Source: an uncultured Collinsella sp.
GTDB taxonomy: Bacteria; Actinomycetota; Coriobacteriia; Coriobacteriales; Coriobacteriaceae
Assembly (NCBI GenBank): GCA_902492935.1
Contig: CABUNJ010000023.1
Span: forward strand, 1-40,678
Length of the DNA stretch: 40,678 bases
Direction of reading: 5' to 3'
In this document: positions 20,943-29,591 of the stretch, in pieces
How the letters are laid out: each line of letters begins with the position of its first letter
Numbering within the stretch: the first letter of the stretch is position 1
Position numbers and translations under genes: made by a program
The notes under the pieces: model-generated
What the model was told of the DNA's origin: nothing
Databases searched by the model: none
Seen by the model: only the letters and a program-made list of their open reading frames with translations

Positions 20943-23624
20943 TTACTCCTTCTCGACCGCGCGCATGATCGCCTTGTAGATCTCCATCAGCGGAATGATC
21001 AGGAAGGCAAGGCCCAGCGCGGCAAGAACGCCCTTGAGCTCAAGCGTCACAGGACCAAAGAACATCTCGGCAAGCGTCGGCTGCACGGTCACGATCACCG
21101 TCAGCACCAGTGCCAGCGCGGCGGAAGCCCACAGCCACTTGTTCTGCTTCTTCATGGTGAACAGCGACGCACGACGGCTGCGCATATTGAAGCAGTGGAA
21201 AATCTCGACCATGTTGAGCGTGATGAACGCCATCATCACGCCTTCCTCGTCGGCATTGCCGGCGATCATATCGGCGATGTGAATGTAGCCCATGTCAAAG
21301 TACACGCCCACAAAGAAGCTCGCCAGCACCAGCACGGTGATGATCAGACCCTGGACCACGCAGTCCAGACCCATATGTCCGGCGAAGACACCGTCCTTGG
21401 CGTTGCGCGGCTTGCGCTTCATAATGTCGCCCTCGGCGTCCTCCATGCCCAGCGCGAGCGCGGGGAAACAGTCGGTGACCAGGTTCACCCACAGCAGCTG
21501 CACCGGCTGGAAGATGGTAAAGCCGATGAGCGTGGCGATAAACACCGAAAACACCTCGGCAAGGTTGGCCGAAAGCAGGAACTGGATGACCTTGCGGATG
21601 TTGTCGTAGATGCGACGGCCCTCTTCGCAGGCACCGATGATGGTGGCGAAGTTGTCGTCGGCAAGCACCATGTCGGCGACGTTCTTGGTGACATCGGTAC
21701 CGGTGATGCCCATGCCAACGCCGATGTCGGCGCGCTTGATGGACGGGGCGTCGTTGACGCCGTCGCCCGTCATGGCCACGATCTGGTCGCGCGACTTCCA
21801 AGCCTCGACGATGCGGGTCTTGTGCTCGGGCTGGACGCGGGCGTACACGCCGTAGTCCTCGATGTGCGCGTCGAGCTCCTCTTCGCTCATGCGATCGAGG
21901 TCGGCACCGGTGATGGCATGGCTGCGATCGGTGACGATTCCCAGCTGCTTGGCAATGGCCACGGCGGTGTCGATGTGGTCGCCCGTGATCATGACGGTGC
22001 GGATACCGGCGTCGTGCGCCTCGCGGATGGCGTCGGCGACCTCGGGGCGGACCGGGTCAATCATGCCGGACAGGCCGCAGAAGACCAGGTCGTGCTCGAG
22101 CGCAGCGGGGCTGCAGTCGCTCGGGACCTCGGTGTAGGTGCGGCTTGCCAGCGCCAGTACGCGCAGGGCCTCGTCGGCCATGGCCTTGTTGGCGGCCACG
22201 AGCTCGGCGCGACGCTCCTCGGTCAGGGGGACAACCTTATCGCCCTCGTAGATATGGGTACACAGGCCGATCACCACGTCGGGCGCGCCCTTGGTGTACT
22301 GCTCGTACTCGCCGTCCAGGGTCTCGACGACCACGGACATCATCTTGCGGCCCGAGTCAAACGGGGCCTCGCCCACGCGCGGATGCTCGGCAGTCAGGCC
22401 AGTGAGCCCCGCCTTGCCGGCATCGTTGACGAGCGCACACTCGGTCGGCTCACCCACAGCCTCGCCCAGTTCCTCGTCCCACTGGGCGTCGGAGCACAGA
22501 GCCATGCCGGCCAGGAACTTCTCCTTAGGCGCAGCGAGCTCGTGCTTGACGACGGTCATCTTGTTTTGGGTAAGGGTGCCGGTCTTGTCGGAGCAGATGG
22601 TCTGCGTGCAGCCAAGGGTCTCGACGGCAGAGAGCTTGCGGATAATCGCCTGGCGCTTGGCCATCTTGGTCACACCAAGCGACAGCACGATGGTCACGAC
22701 GGCGACCAGACCCTCGGGGATGGCAGCGACGGCGAGCGAGACGGCGACCATAAAGGTATCGAGCAGGGCGGTCGGGTCGGTAAGAACGTTGCCCACGCCG
22801 TGGCGGATGATGTCGACGCCAAAGATGACGACGCAGATGACGATCACCATGATGGTGAGGATGCGGCTGAGCTCGGCGAGCTTCACCTGCAGCGGCGTGA
22901 GCTCTTCCTTGGCCTCAGCCAAGGCGCCGGCGATCTTACCCATCTCGGTGTTCATGCCGGTGCCGACCACGACGGCGCGGCCGCGACCGTACACCACGGT
23001 GGAGCCCATGTAGCACATGTTCTTGCGGTCGCCGAGCGGCACATCATCGGTGCCCGCGGCAAGCTCGATCACGTTGGCGTGCTTCTCTACGGGCACGGAC
23101 TCGCCGGTGAGTGCGGCCTCTTCGATCTTCATCGTGGCGCTCTCGAGCACGCGGCAGTCGGCCGGGACGGAGTCGCCCGCCTCGAGCATGATCACATCGC
23201 CAGGCACGAGCTCGGCGCTCGGCAGGTGCACGAGCTTGCCGTCGCGCAGCACCTTGGACTGCGCCGCGCTCATCTCCTGCAGGGCCTCGAGGGCCTCTTC
23301 GCTTTTGGCTTCCTGGACCACGCCCAACACCGAGTTGACGATAACGACGAACATGATGATGGCGACGTCGGCAAAGTCCGCCTCGCCCTTGACCATGCCC
23401 GTGAGTGCACTGATGACGGCGGCAACGATCAGCATGATGACCATGGGGTCGGCCATCTGCTCAAAGAAGCGCTTCCACAACGGCGTCTTCTCGGCTTCCT
23501 CGAGCTTGTTAGGGCCTGTCTTGGCGAGGCGCGACGACGCCTCGTCGTTGCTCAGGCCGAGGTTCTCATCGACACCTTGGTCGCTGAGTACCTCCGCCGC
23601 GGCGGACAGGTATTCCTTTTGCAT
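20943..23624 (-). CDS. Calcium-type P-type ATPase (P2)
   Basis: This 893-residue cation pump has the full P-type set: TGES (173-176), PEGL in helix 4 (303-306), DKTGT with the phosphorylated aspartate at 346, then MITGDH and TGDGVND. Residues known to bind Ca2+ in SERCA pumps have counterparts here: the glutamate of PEGL, Asn and Glu of SANLAEVF in helix 5, Asn, Thr and Asp of WVNLVTD in helix 6, and Glu of MVEIFHC in helix 8. Export of Ca2+ is therefore likely, though Mn2+ cannot be excluded. AGGAGGGG lies 9 bases before the ATG and is paired in a leader hairpin. Confidence 0.92.
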   Translation of the reverse strand: MQKEYLSAAAEVLSDQGVDENLGLSNDEASSRLAKTGPNKLEEAEKTPLWKRFFEQMADPMVIMLIVAAVISALTGMVKGEADFADVAIIMFVVIVNSVLGVVQEAKSEEALEALQEMSAAQSKVLRDGKLVHLPSAELVPGDVIMLEAGDSVPADCRVLESATMKIEEAALTGESVPVEKHANVIELAAGTDDVPLGDRKNMCYMGSTVVYGRGRAVVVGTGMNTEMGKIAGALAEAKEELTPLQVKLAELSRILTIMVIVICVVIFGVDIIRHGVGNVLTDPTALLDTFMVAVSLAVAAIPEGLVAVVTIVLSLGVTKMAKRQAIIRKLSAVETLGCTQTICSDKTGTLTQNKMTVVKHELAAPKEKFLAGMALCSDAQWDEELGEAVGEPTECALVNDAGKAGLTGLTAEHPRVGEAPFDSGRKMMSVVVETLDGEYEQYTKGAPDVVIGLCTHIYEGDKVVPLTEERRAELVAANKAMADEALRVLALASRTYTEVPSDCSPAALEHDLVFCGLSGMIDPVRPEVADAIREAHDAGIRTVMITGDHIDTAVAIAKQLGIVTDRSHAITGADLDRMSEEELDAHIEDYGVYARVQPEHKTRIVEAWKSRDQIVAMTGDGVNDAPSIKRADIGVGMGITGTDVTKNVADMVLADDNFATIIGACEEGRRIYDNIRKVIQFLLSANLAEVFSVFIATLIGFTIFQPVQLLWVNLVTDCFPALALGMEDAEGDIMKRKPRNAKDGVFAGHMGLDCVVQGLIITVLVLASFFVGVYFDMGYIHIADMIAGNADEEGVMMAFITLNMVEIFHCFNMRSRRASLFTMKKQNKWLWASAALALVLTVIVTVQPTLAEMFFGPVTLELKGVLAALGLAFLIIPLMEIYKAIMRAVEKE

Positions 23625-23634
23625 ATAGAGTCCC

Positions 23635-23741
23635 CTCCTGGGATTCGGGCCACTCAGCAGATTGATGCCCGATCATAATTCCCAGGAGAAGGGCAAGGGC
23701 TCATCAAGGCTGCCGTGCTGAGCGGCAGTTGATAGTGGAGC
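23635..23741 (-). promoter_or_regulatory. Structured 5' leader that covers the ATPase ribosome-binding site
   Basis: On the minus strand CTCCTGGGA (23680-23688) pairs perfectly with TCCCAGGAG (23635-23643); the latter contains most of the AGGAGG Shine-Dalgarno. An inner CGGGC/GCCCG pairing strengthens the hairpin. A second hairpin lies just upstream (23703-23733: ATCAA-CTGCCG with CGGCAG-CC-TTGAT), extended by GCTC/GAGC. Two stacked hairpins ahead of a cation pump suggest a cis-acting RNA switch. I could not match it safely to a known class. Confidence 0.55.
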
Positions 23742-23997
23742 TATGGTACCCCAAAGCGGCGCGTCTAGCCAAAACATTCCAATTGGAAACACGGCTCGAG
23801 TGCAACGATGCAGACCGTGTGATGCTCAACATTGATAAAACGCTTTTTCTTCGGCGCATCGTCAAACTGAAATATCGCCCAGATAGCAGCGGTCAGAACG
23901 GTTGATAAAGTTTTTTCATATACCGTTTTTACCGCAAAAAATGAACTTCTAATTCGGCATACGGTCGATTTTTGGGGGTGTTCGGTCGTCATTTCGT
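23742..23997. other. Divergent intergenic region between the ATPase and pyk, no gene
   Basis: I see no credible gene. Small repeats that could be operators are AACGGT/ACCGTT (23897-23902 and 23922-23927) and two direct CGGTCG copies starting at 23962 and 23983, exactly 21 bases apart, just before the pyk -10. The stretch is richer in A and T than the flanking genes, with several A and T tracts that could act as UP elements. Confidence 0.4.
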
Positions 23998-24003
23998 TAT
24001 AAT
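23998..24003 (+). promoter_or_regulatory. -10 element of pyk
   Basis: This is a perfect TATAAT 64 bases before the pyk start. There is no good -35 at 16-18 bases (GGGGTG), so the promoter may need an activator bound at the CGGTCG repeats. Confidence 0.55.
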
Positions 24004-24066
24004 CATCTCAGTTTTATTTCTTATGGTTTATCTATCAGCGCAAGACGATGTCAGATGGAGGTCTGA

Positions 24067-25527
24067 ATGTACAAGCGCACTAAGATTGTATGCACCATGG
24101 GTCCCGCCTGCGATAGCGACGAGACCATCCGTGAGATGATCAAGGCGGGCATGAACGTCGCCCGTTTTAACTTCTCGCACGGATCCTACGACGAGCACCA
24201 CGGTCGCATCGAGCGCGTCCGTCGTATTTCCAAGGAGCTCGGTCTGCCCGTCGGCATCCTGCTCGACACCAAGGGCCCCGAGGTCCGCACCGGCCTTCTG
24301 GTCGATGGCAAGAAGGTTGCCGTCAAGACCGGCGATAAGATCGTCGTCACCGCCCAGCCCACGTCCGAGGATTTCCACGGCACCGCTGAGCACATCTCCC
24401 TCGACTACCTGGCTCTGCCCTCCGAGGTCGAGAAGGGCTCCCTCATCCTGATCGATGACGGCCTGGTTGCCCTCGAGGTCGAGTCCGTCAGCGGCCAGGA
24501 CATGACCTGCGTCGTTAAGAACGACGGCTTGATCGGCGAGCGCAAGGGCGTCAACATGCCCAACGTCAACATCTCGCTGCCCGCTATCACCGAGCGCGAT
24601 CGTCAGGACATCCTCTTTGGCCTGACCGAGAACATCGACTACATCGCCGCTTCCTTCATCCGTGACGGCGAGTCCGTCCGCGGCATCCGCGAGCTTTGCC
24701 GCGAGAACGGCGGCGAGCACGTGACGATCTTCCCGAAGATCGAGTGCGCCTTGGGCGTCGAGAACTTCGACGAGATCCTCGAGGCTTCCGACGGCATCAT
24801 GGTCGCCCGTGGCGACCTGGGCATCGAGATCAAGCCCGAGCTCGTTCCGCACATCCAGAAGGAGATCATCGCCAAGTGCAACGCGGCCTACAAGCCCGTT
24901 ATCACCGCTACGCAGATGCTCGACTCCATGCAGCAGAACCCGCGCCCGACGCGCGCCGAGGTTGCCGACGTTGCTAACGCCATCTACGACGGCACCGACG
25001 CCGTTATGCTCTCTGGCGAGTCCGCTGCCGGTAAGTACCCGGTCGAGGCCGTTAAGATGCAGGCCAGCATTGCTCTCGAGACCGAGAAGTACCTCCCGGC
25101 CCACGCTCCGCTCGAGGTTCCGGCCGACGCTCACGGCACCCGCGTCGTCAACAATGTTGTGGGTATGTCCGCTGTGAACATGGCCACCACCGTTGGCGCC
25201 AAGTGCATCACCGTGCCGACGACCACCGGTCGTACCGCCCGCCTGATCTCGCACTTCCGTCCCAACATGCCGATCTGCGCGTTCTCCCGCCACGAGTGGG
25301 CCGTCCAGCAGATGATTATGTACTGGGGCGTTATCCCGCACCAGGCCGAGATTACCCAGGGCACCGTCAACGGCACGATCGTCAAGGCGATCGAGACTGC
25401 TAAGGAGCTCGGCTACGTCGAGGCCGGCGATCTGACCGTCGCTACCGCCGGCGATCCCCGCATGAGCGTCCAGCTCGAGGACAAGGTCTCCTCGACCAAC
25501 GTCGCTTACGTCGCTCAGGTACGCTAA
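24067..25527 (+). CDS. pyk: Pyruvate kinase
   Basis: This is the last step of glycolysis: phosphoenolpyruvate plus ADP to pyruvate plus ATP. The 486-residue protein starts with TKIVCTMGPA, and has ARFNFSHGSYDEH, LLDTKGPEVRTG, the catalytic signature IFPKIECALGV with the active-site lysine, and ATQMLDSM followed by NPRPTRAEVADVANAIYDGTD. The C-terminal domain is of normal length, without an extra PEP-utiliser domain. GGAGG lies 6 bases before the ATG. Codon use is strongly biased to C-ending and GTC/GCC/CGT codons, a sign of high expression. Confidence 0.97.
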   Translation: MYKRTKIVCTMGPACDSDETIREMIKAGMNVARFNFSHGSYDEHHGRIERVRRISKELGLPVGILLDTKGPEVRTGLLVDGKKVAVKTGDKIVVTAQPTSEDFHGTAEHISLDYLALPSEVEKGSLILIDDGLVALEVESVSGQDMTCVVKNDGLIGERKGVNMPNVNISLPAITERDRQDILFGLTENIDYIAASFIRDGESVRGIRELCRENGGEHVTIFPKIECALGVENFDEILEASDGIMVARGDLGIEIKPELVPHIQKEIIAKCNAAYKPVITATQMLDSMQQNPRPTRAEVADVANAIYDGTDAVMLSGESAAGKYPVEAVKMQASIALETEKYLPAHAPLEVPADAHGTRVVNNVVGMSAVNMATTVGAKCITVPTTTGRTARLISHFRPNMPICAFSRHEWAVQQMIMYWGVIPHQAEITQGTVNGTIVKAIETAKELGYVEAGDLTVATAGDPRMSVQLEDKVSSTNVAYVAQVR

Positions 25528-25555
25528 ATCGTACTTGCAAGCAGATTTGCATTGC

Positions 25556-25592
25556 AAAGGGCCCGGAAGGCATTGCCTTCCGGGCCCTTTTT
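25556..25592 (+). terminator. Terminator of pyk
   Basis: A perfect 16-bp stem (25556-25571 with 25575-25590) and a 3-base loop run into TTTTT. It lies 28 bases after the stop codon. Confidence 0.95.
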
Positions 25593-25730
25593 AAAGACCT
25601 TCTTCATATGCCGCTTCATCGATTTGCGTTCAATCGCAAGCCTCTCCGATGCCGAGCGCACCACCGAAGACGCCCTGCGACGGGAGTTGTTGGTCAATTG
25701 GGATGAGCTGTTCACCGTCAAGCCGGCCGG

Positions 25731-26579
25731 CTAGCAGCTAGCGATCAGGGGGGCTGCGGGGACGTCAGAAGCAGCAACGCGAGCCGCAAAGCCCGCCTCG
25801 GTCAGCTCGATGACCTCGGTAAACGTTGCGTCGAAGAATTTCTCGGTCAGCAGGCGGTATGGCGGATGGTCGGGCTCGCCGGGATTTTCGCGCACGATCT
25901 CGTGCATAACGCCGATGGTCTTGAGCACATATTCTTTATGGATGGGATACTGCCCAAAACGCGTCGCAGCGGTATACAGGCGATCTGTCGCACGCGGGAT
26001 GGAAACAATGCCCAGCGTCTTACCAAACCAGTCAAAATCGCCTTGCTTTTTAATGCGGAACTCCTCGCACGGCTTGCCGCCGTGCGCCTCCAGGTACTGA
26101 TTCACGCGCGTATTCCATACGGTATCGGCCACCAGATGCGACCAGACACCCAACGTCAAATCGAGCAACGACTGCGCCACGTCCTCGGACGCAAGCGAGA
26201 ACTCACAGGCACCGGGACCGGCAACCGGCTCGGCATCCCTGTAGCGCTGGGGATAGTGCACGCGGTTCAGTCGCTCGCGTTCCTCGATAATCGAGGTCGC
26301 CGCGGCTGGCGCACCAGAGGGCGAACTTTTAAGCAACGGTGCCACATAGGTATCCCAGAACTCATGCTCACGAGGCTTTGGGATGGGCTCAGGCTTGGCA
26401 AAGTGCGTAATGCGGTACGGGATGGGATCGGCGATGCCGGGAACCATGTAGCCCACGAAGATATCCGGAACCACGCAGCCAAACAAAAAGGCATTGCGGT
26501 CGCGCACGCTATTGGCAAGCGCACCGGTGCGCTCCAGCAAACGCTCCGTCTGAGCGATATGAATGTTCCAGCTTGGCAT
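25731..26579 (-). CDS. Zinc-dependent phospholipase C-like protein
   Basis: This 282-residue protein resembles the zinc-dependent phospholipase C superfamily as found in many Firmicutes and Actinobacteria without a proven substrate. Seen are MPSWNIHIAQTERLL at the start (the early Trp and His are zinc ligands in the family), FLFGCVVPDIFVGY with an aspartate, THFAKP, and LGVWSHLVADTVWN with His and Asp. No signal peptide is seen, so it is probably cytosolic, unlike secreted toxins of the family. The start is put at the second ATG (26579), with GGGGTGG 3 bases upstream. A downstream convergent neighbour is pyk. Confidence 0.75.
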   Translation of the reverse strand: MPSWNIHIAQTERLLERTGALANSVRDRNAFLFGCVVPDIFVGYMVPGIADPIPYRITHFAKPEPIPKPREHEFWDTYVAPLLKSSPSGAPAAATSIIEERERLNRVHYPQRYRDAEPVAGPGACEFSLASEDVAQSLLDLTLGVWSHLVADTVWNTRVNQYLEAHGGKPCEEFRIKKQGDFDWFGKTLGIVSIPRATDRLYTAATRFGQYPIHKEYVLKTIGVMHEIVRENPGEPDHPPYRLLTEKFFDATFTEVIELTEAGFAARVAASDVPAAPLIASC

Positions 26580-26658
26580 AGCCACCCCCATAAAAACCTG
26601 GATAACTATACCATCACGGCAAAGCCGCGCGGGCGGCTACGCACGCTCTACGCAGCAA

Positions 26659-27429
26659 CTAGTCCGTAGCACCGCTTTCGGTTCCATACGACGACGAAGG
26701 CGCCTCGACCACATGGTGATATCGATCGATATAGATTGCACGGGCGCCCAGGCGTCGCACCAAATCCTGGTGATGCGTGCTCATCATGACCGTCTTGCCC
26801 GCCGCAACGTATGCAAGTAAAAAGTTGACCACGATGTCACATGAATCCTCGTCGAGTCCGTTGGTGGGCTCGTCAAGGACCAAGATATCTGGGTTCATCG
26901 ACACGATGGCAGCCAGCGCCACGCGCTTCTTTTGCCCGCCCGAGAGCTGGTAGGGAGAGGCGTCGGCAAGGTCGGCAACCTGGAACAGATCCATGGCATC
27001 GCGTACGCGACGGTCGAGCTCGTCTGCCGGCAGCCCCATCTGCGCGGGACCAAAAGCAACTTCCTCGCCCACCGTAGCGCAAAACAGCTGGGCGTCGGCA
27101 TTCTGGAACACAAAGCCCACGCGCTGATGAAAACGCTGAGCGGCCGCGGAATCCTTTAGAAACGCCGCATCGATCACATGCCCGTCAAACAGGTATGCCC
27201 CCGCGTCCGCGAGTTCAAGGCCGTTAATAAGACGCATAATCGTCGTCTTACCGCAGCCGTTGGGACCGAGCAGGGCAACGAGTTCACCACGATCGACCTG
27301 CAGCGACACGCCATCGACAACCGTATGGCCCGCATAGGAGAACACCACGTCGCGCAGCTCGATGAGCGGCGCGACCTCGGCGCCGCCCGCACCGTTTGTG
27401 CCCGTTACGCTATTCGTATCGTTAGCCAA
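26659..27429 (-). CDS. ECF-type ABC transporter ATPase (nickel/cobalt)
   Basis: This 256-residue ATP-binding protein drives the ECF transporter with the two preceding genes. It has Walker A GPNGCGKTT (55-63), a Q loop in VFQNADAQLF, the signature LSGGQKKRVALA, Walker B ILVLDEPTNGLDED, and a switch histidine in STHHQDL. It is the only ATPase of the set, so it should act as a homodimer, as in CbiO/NikO systems. A TTG at 27429 with AGGAAGGG upstream is the most likely start, because longer frames overlap the ecfT gene. Confidence 0.85.
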   Translation of the reverse strand: MANDTNSVTGTNGAGGAEVAPLIELRDVVFSYAGHTVVDGVSLQVDRGELVALLGPNGCGKTTIMRLINGLELADAGAYLFDGHVIDAAFLKDSAAAQRFHQRVGFVFQNADAQLFCATVGEEVAFGPAQMGLPADELDRRVRDAMDLFQVADLADASPYQLSGGQKKRVALAAIVSMNPDILVLDEPTNGLDEDSCDIVVNFLLAYVAAGKTVMMSTHHQDLVRRLGARAIYIDRYHHVVEAPSSSYGTESGATD

Positions 27430-27469
27430 AACGTCGCCCTTCCTATTCGCATCGAAGCCAAAGCTCGCA

Positions 27470-28306
27470 CTACAGCACGGCGCACAGAGCCGCCAGCAGC
27501 ACCACAACGGCCGTATAGGCCGCATCGCGCCAGCTCAACCCGGCGCGAGCGGGCGCCGGATACACACCGGCAAAGCCACGGCAAAGCATAGCCTCGTCCA
27601 TCGCGCGGCTGCATTCCATCGCCTTGATAAAGGTCATGCCCATGATACCCGCGACCGAGTCGGTACGCGAAAACCCCTCAGGTGCGCGACCAACGCTGCG
27701 CAGCATGACCGATTCGGTCAGGTCGTGCGCCGTGCGGCCCAGCACCTCGATGTGCTTGAGCGCCATATCGAAGGTAAAGATAACTTCGTCGGGCAGGTGC
27801 AGCATTTTGAGCGCCGCCGACATGCGGCTCCAGGTGAGCGTCCACGAAACGCCCAGCACAAGCGACACGTTAATGAACGTCTTAAGCGCAATTTTGAGCA
27901 TGGCGCCCGTAGCGGAAGCGCCCAGCAGCAGGGCGGGCAGCGCCAGAACCACCGCGAGCCCCGCAGCGCCAAGCGCCGGCACAAAGGTTGCCCGCAGCCC
28001 GCGTACGGGGCGCACGGCAACGAGCACCAGCGCGATAGCCGCCATCAACATGAGGTACAGCGGACTCTGCGTCAGACACGCACACAGGACGCAAACGAAC
28101 ATCCCCACCAGGCGCACCGGAGCCGAAACGCAAGAAAGGGCGCGGTCGACCATCGACCCGCCCTCGTGCGCGCCTCCACCCAGGCGAACCCGCTCAAGCA
28201 GGCTCGCCAGGTGCAGGACGTTCTTTTGCATCACACGATGCCGAGCCCCCATGGGCTCGTATCGCTCCTCGGCCGCAAGCCAGCTAGGCAGCTCGGCTAC
28301 TGCCAT
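27470..28306 (-). CDS. cbiQ: ECF transporter transmembrane protein (CbiQ/EcfT)
   Basis: This 278-residue membrane protein couples the ATPase to the substrate-binding component. It has about five membrane segments in the middle, then the conserved cytosolic part with LHLPDEVIFTFDMALKHI and the coupling region containing MLRSVGRAPEGF and AMLCRGFAG, where the family normally has Ala-Arg-Gly motifs. The ATG at 28306 overlaps the end of cbiM by 23 bases and has AAGGAAAG upstream; a GTG two codons before is an alternative. Confidence 0.85.
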   Translation of the reverse strand: MAVAELPSWLAAEERYEPMGARHRVMQKNVLHLASLLERVRLGGGAHEGGSMVDRALSCVSAPVRLVGMFVCVLCACLTQSPLYLMLMAAIALVLVAVRPVRGLRATFVPALGAAGLAVVLALPALLLGASATGAMLKIALKTFINVSLVLGVSWTLTWSRMSAALKMLHLPDEVIFTFDMALKHIEVLGRTAHDLTESVMLRSVGRAPEGFSRTDSVAGIMGMTFIKAMECSRAMDEAMLCRGFAGVYPAPARAGLSWRDAAYTAVVVLLAALCAVL

Positions 28307-29369
28307 GAGCACCGCTTTCCTTGACCGTCAGCGAGACCAGACGGAATGCGATGGTAAGCACCGCCACGCCAATCACGCCCGAGAGGATATACATCGCGGC
28401 CTGGCCGGCAAAGCCAAGGCCCTGCTCCTCGGAATAGGCCTGCAGGTAATCACCCGTAGGCAGAGCGTCGGCAAAGGTCGGGGTATCAAGGCCGACCGAA
28501 GCCTGCAGACTGTCATCGCCAGCCTCCTGAACGGCAGTCGCAGCGCCCTCGGCGTCCCACTCGCCCCAGGCGTCACCCGTGGCAAGCAGGCCCAGCGGCG
28601 TGGCCACGACAAGCACGGCGACCAGGATGAGCGTGGGGACCAGCGAGGTCTTCTTGGCAGCAGTGCCCTCGGCAGCAAACTGGCCATCGACGGCCTCGGG
28701 CCCGACGATAAAGCTCGGCGCCGTCTTCTTAATGAAACCGTAGATGGCGGCCGTCGCCACGCCCTCGACCACGCCGGCAACCAGCATATGCGGGATCAAC
28801 ATGGCCGGAATGGAAACAGACAGCGGGAAGGGGCAGTACAGTGGGGCACCAGAGGCGTTGGTGAAGAGCATCGGCTGAATGCCAAACTCGATGGCAGCGC
28901 AAAGGGCAGCCACGCACAAGCCAACCCAGCCGCTCACGATGGCAGAGACCGAAGTGCCCCAGCTCTTGTCGTGCAGGCGGCTGTTGAGCGCGCGGAATAC
29001 CATGGCGGCAACAAACGGCAGCACGAAGGCCATGTTAAAGCAGTTGGCGCCAAAGGACAGGATGCCGCCGTCGCCAAACAGCAGCGCCTGCAGCGCCAGC
29101 GCGACCGAGACAGCGATAGCCGCGGCCTCGGGGCCCAGCAGCAGCGCGATGAGTGCGCCGCCGACGGCGTGACCCGTGGTGCCGCCGGGCAGCGGCACGT
29201 TGAACATCATGAGCAAAAAGGAGAACGCAGCGCAGATGCCCAGGAAGGCCATGTGCTCGCGATCGAGCGTGGCGCGCACCTTCTTGATGCAGTGAACCCA
29301 CACGGGAACCATCGCCACCGCCATAACGGCATCGGTCTGCGGGGACAGATAATTATCTGGAATGTGCAT
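28284..29369 (-). CDS. cbiM: CbiM/NikM nickel-cobalt substrate-binding protein with fused PDGLE-type domain
   Basis: This 361-residue protein begins MHIPDNYLSP; the first residues and a later histidine (GHAVGG) bind the metal in this family. About seven membrane helices form the CbiM/NikM part (to about residue 225). The C-terminal 135 residues start with a membrane helix (LVPTLILVAVLVVATPLGLLA), contain GDAWGEWDAEG and end in another helix; this is the CbiN/NikN or PDGLE-type part fused on. The fusion explains why no separate cbiN gene is present. Nickel is favoured over cobalt by the NikR-like operator upstream. Confidence 0.9.
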   Translation of the reverse strand: MHIPDNYLSPQTDAVMAVAMVPVWVHCIKKVRATLDREHMAFLGICAAFSFLLMMFNVPLPGGTTGHAVGGALIALLLGPEAAAIAVSVALALQALLFGDGGILSFGANCFNMAFVLPFVAAMVFRALNSRLHDKSWGTSVSAIVSGWVGLCVAALCAAIEFGIQPMLFTNASGAPLYCPFPLSVSIPAMLIPHMLVAGVVEGVATAAIYGFIKKTAPSFIVGPEAVDGQFAAEGTAAKKTSLVPTLILVAVLVVATPLGLLATGDAWGEWDAEGAATAVQEAGDDSLQASVGLDTPTFADALPTGDYLQAYSEEQGLGFAGQAAMYILSGVIGVAVLTIAFRLVSLTVKESGAHGSSRAA

Positions 29370-29427
29370 ATACGCCTCCCGGTTGTCGGCATGCGGAATT
29401 GCAGCGCCGTTTGAACCATATCGTCCA

Positions 29428-29494
29428 GTGTTACGTATCGTCTAATTCGTAACACGCCGCGGGCTATCATAGCAAAACGGCGCGCCGCCCACAA
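29428..29494 (-). promoter_or_regulatory. Promoter and NikR-like operator of the nickel transporter
   Basis: The -35 TTGTGG (29489-29494) and -10 TATGAT (29466-29471) are 17 bases apart. Eleven bases after the -10 begins the perfect inverted repeat GTGTTACG-N12-CGTAACAC (29428-29455). GTGTTAC-N14-GTAACAC is the form of NikR sites that I recall from several lineages outside the enterobacteria. Placement over the transcript start fits repression by nickel-loaded NikR. Confidence 0.7.
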
Positions 29495-29512
29495 AGCAGC
29501 ACGCCGTTTTGC
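29472..29512 (-). terminator. Probable terminator of pheT
   Basis: GCAAAACGGCG (29472-29482) pairs perfectly with 29502-29512 around a 19-base loop. The T run (TTTT) lies inside the stem's 3' arm. The -35 of the cbiM promoter lies in its loop, so the structure and the promoter overlap. Confidence 0.55.
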
Positions 29513-29591
29513 AATACATATGTCACAGACGCAAGGCGCCGTCGGGCAGCAGCTCAGTCATGCCGCCGCACGCCAGCCCCGGTCGCAAATC

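Noticed and set aside
21195..23678. An 827-codon open frame on the plus strand opposite the P-type ATPase
   Set aside because: It lies wholly antisense to a clear gene, is His/Asp/Val-rich as expected from the reverse of GC-ending codons, and has no domain or ribosome-binding site.
23635..23741. Firm assignment of the ATPase leader as a yybP-ykoY (Mn2+) riboswitch
   Set aside because: Some parts look alike by eye, such as a GGGG run followed later by GAGCCCTTGCC, but the conserved internal-loop sequences could not be aligned with confidence.
23765..23992. A 75-codon minus-strand frame in the ATPase-pyk gap
   Set aside because: No Shine-Dalgarno, starts inside the pyk promoter region, and its sequence resembles no protein that I know.
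24028..25557. A 509-codon open frame on the minus strand opposite pyk
   Set aside because: Mirror of the strong codon bias of pyk; rich in Val, Asp, Gly and Leu, and without a family match.
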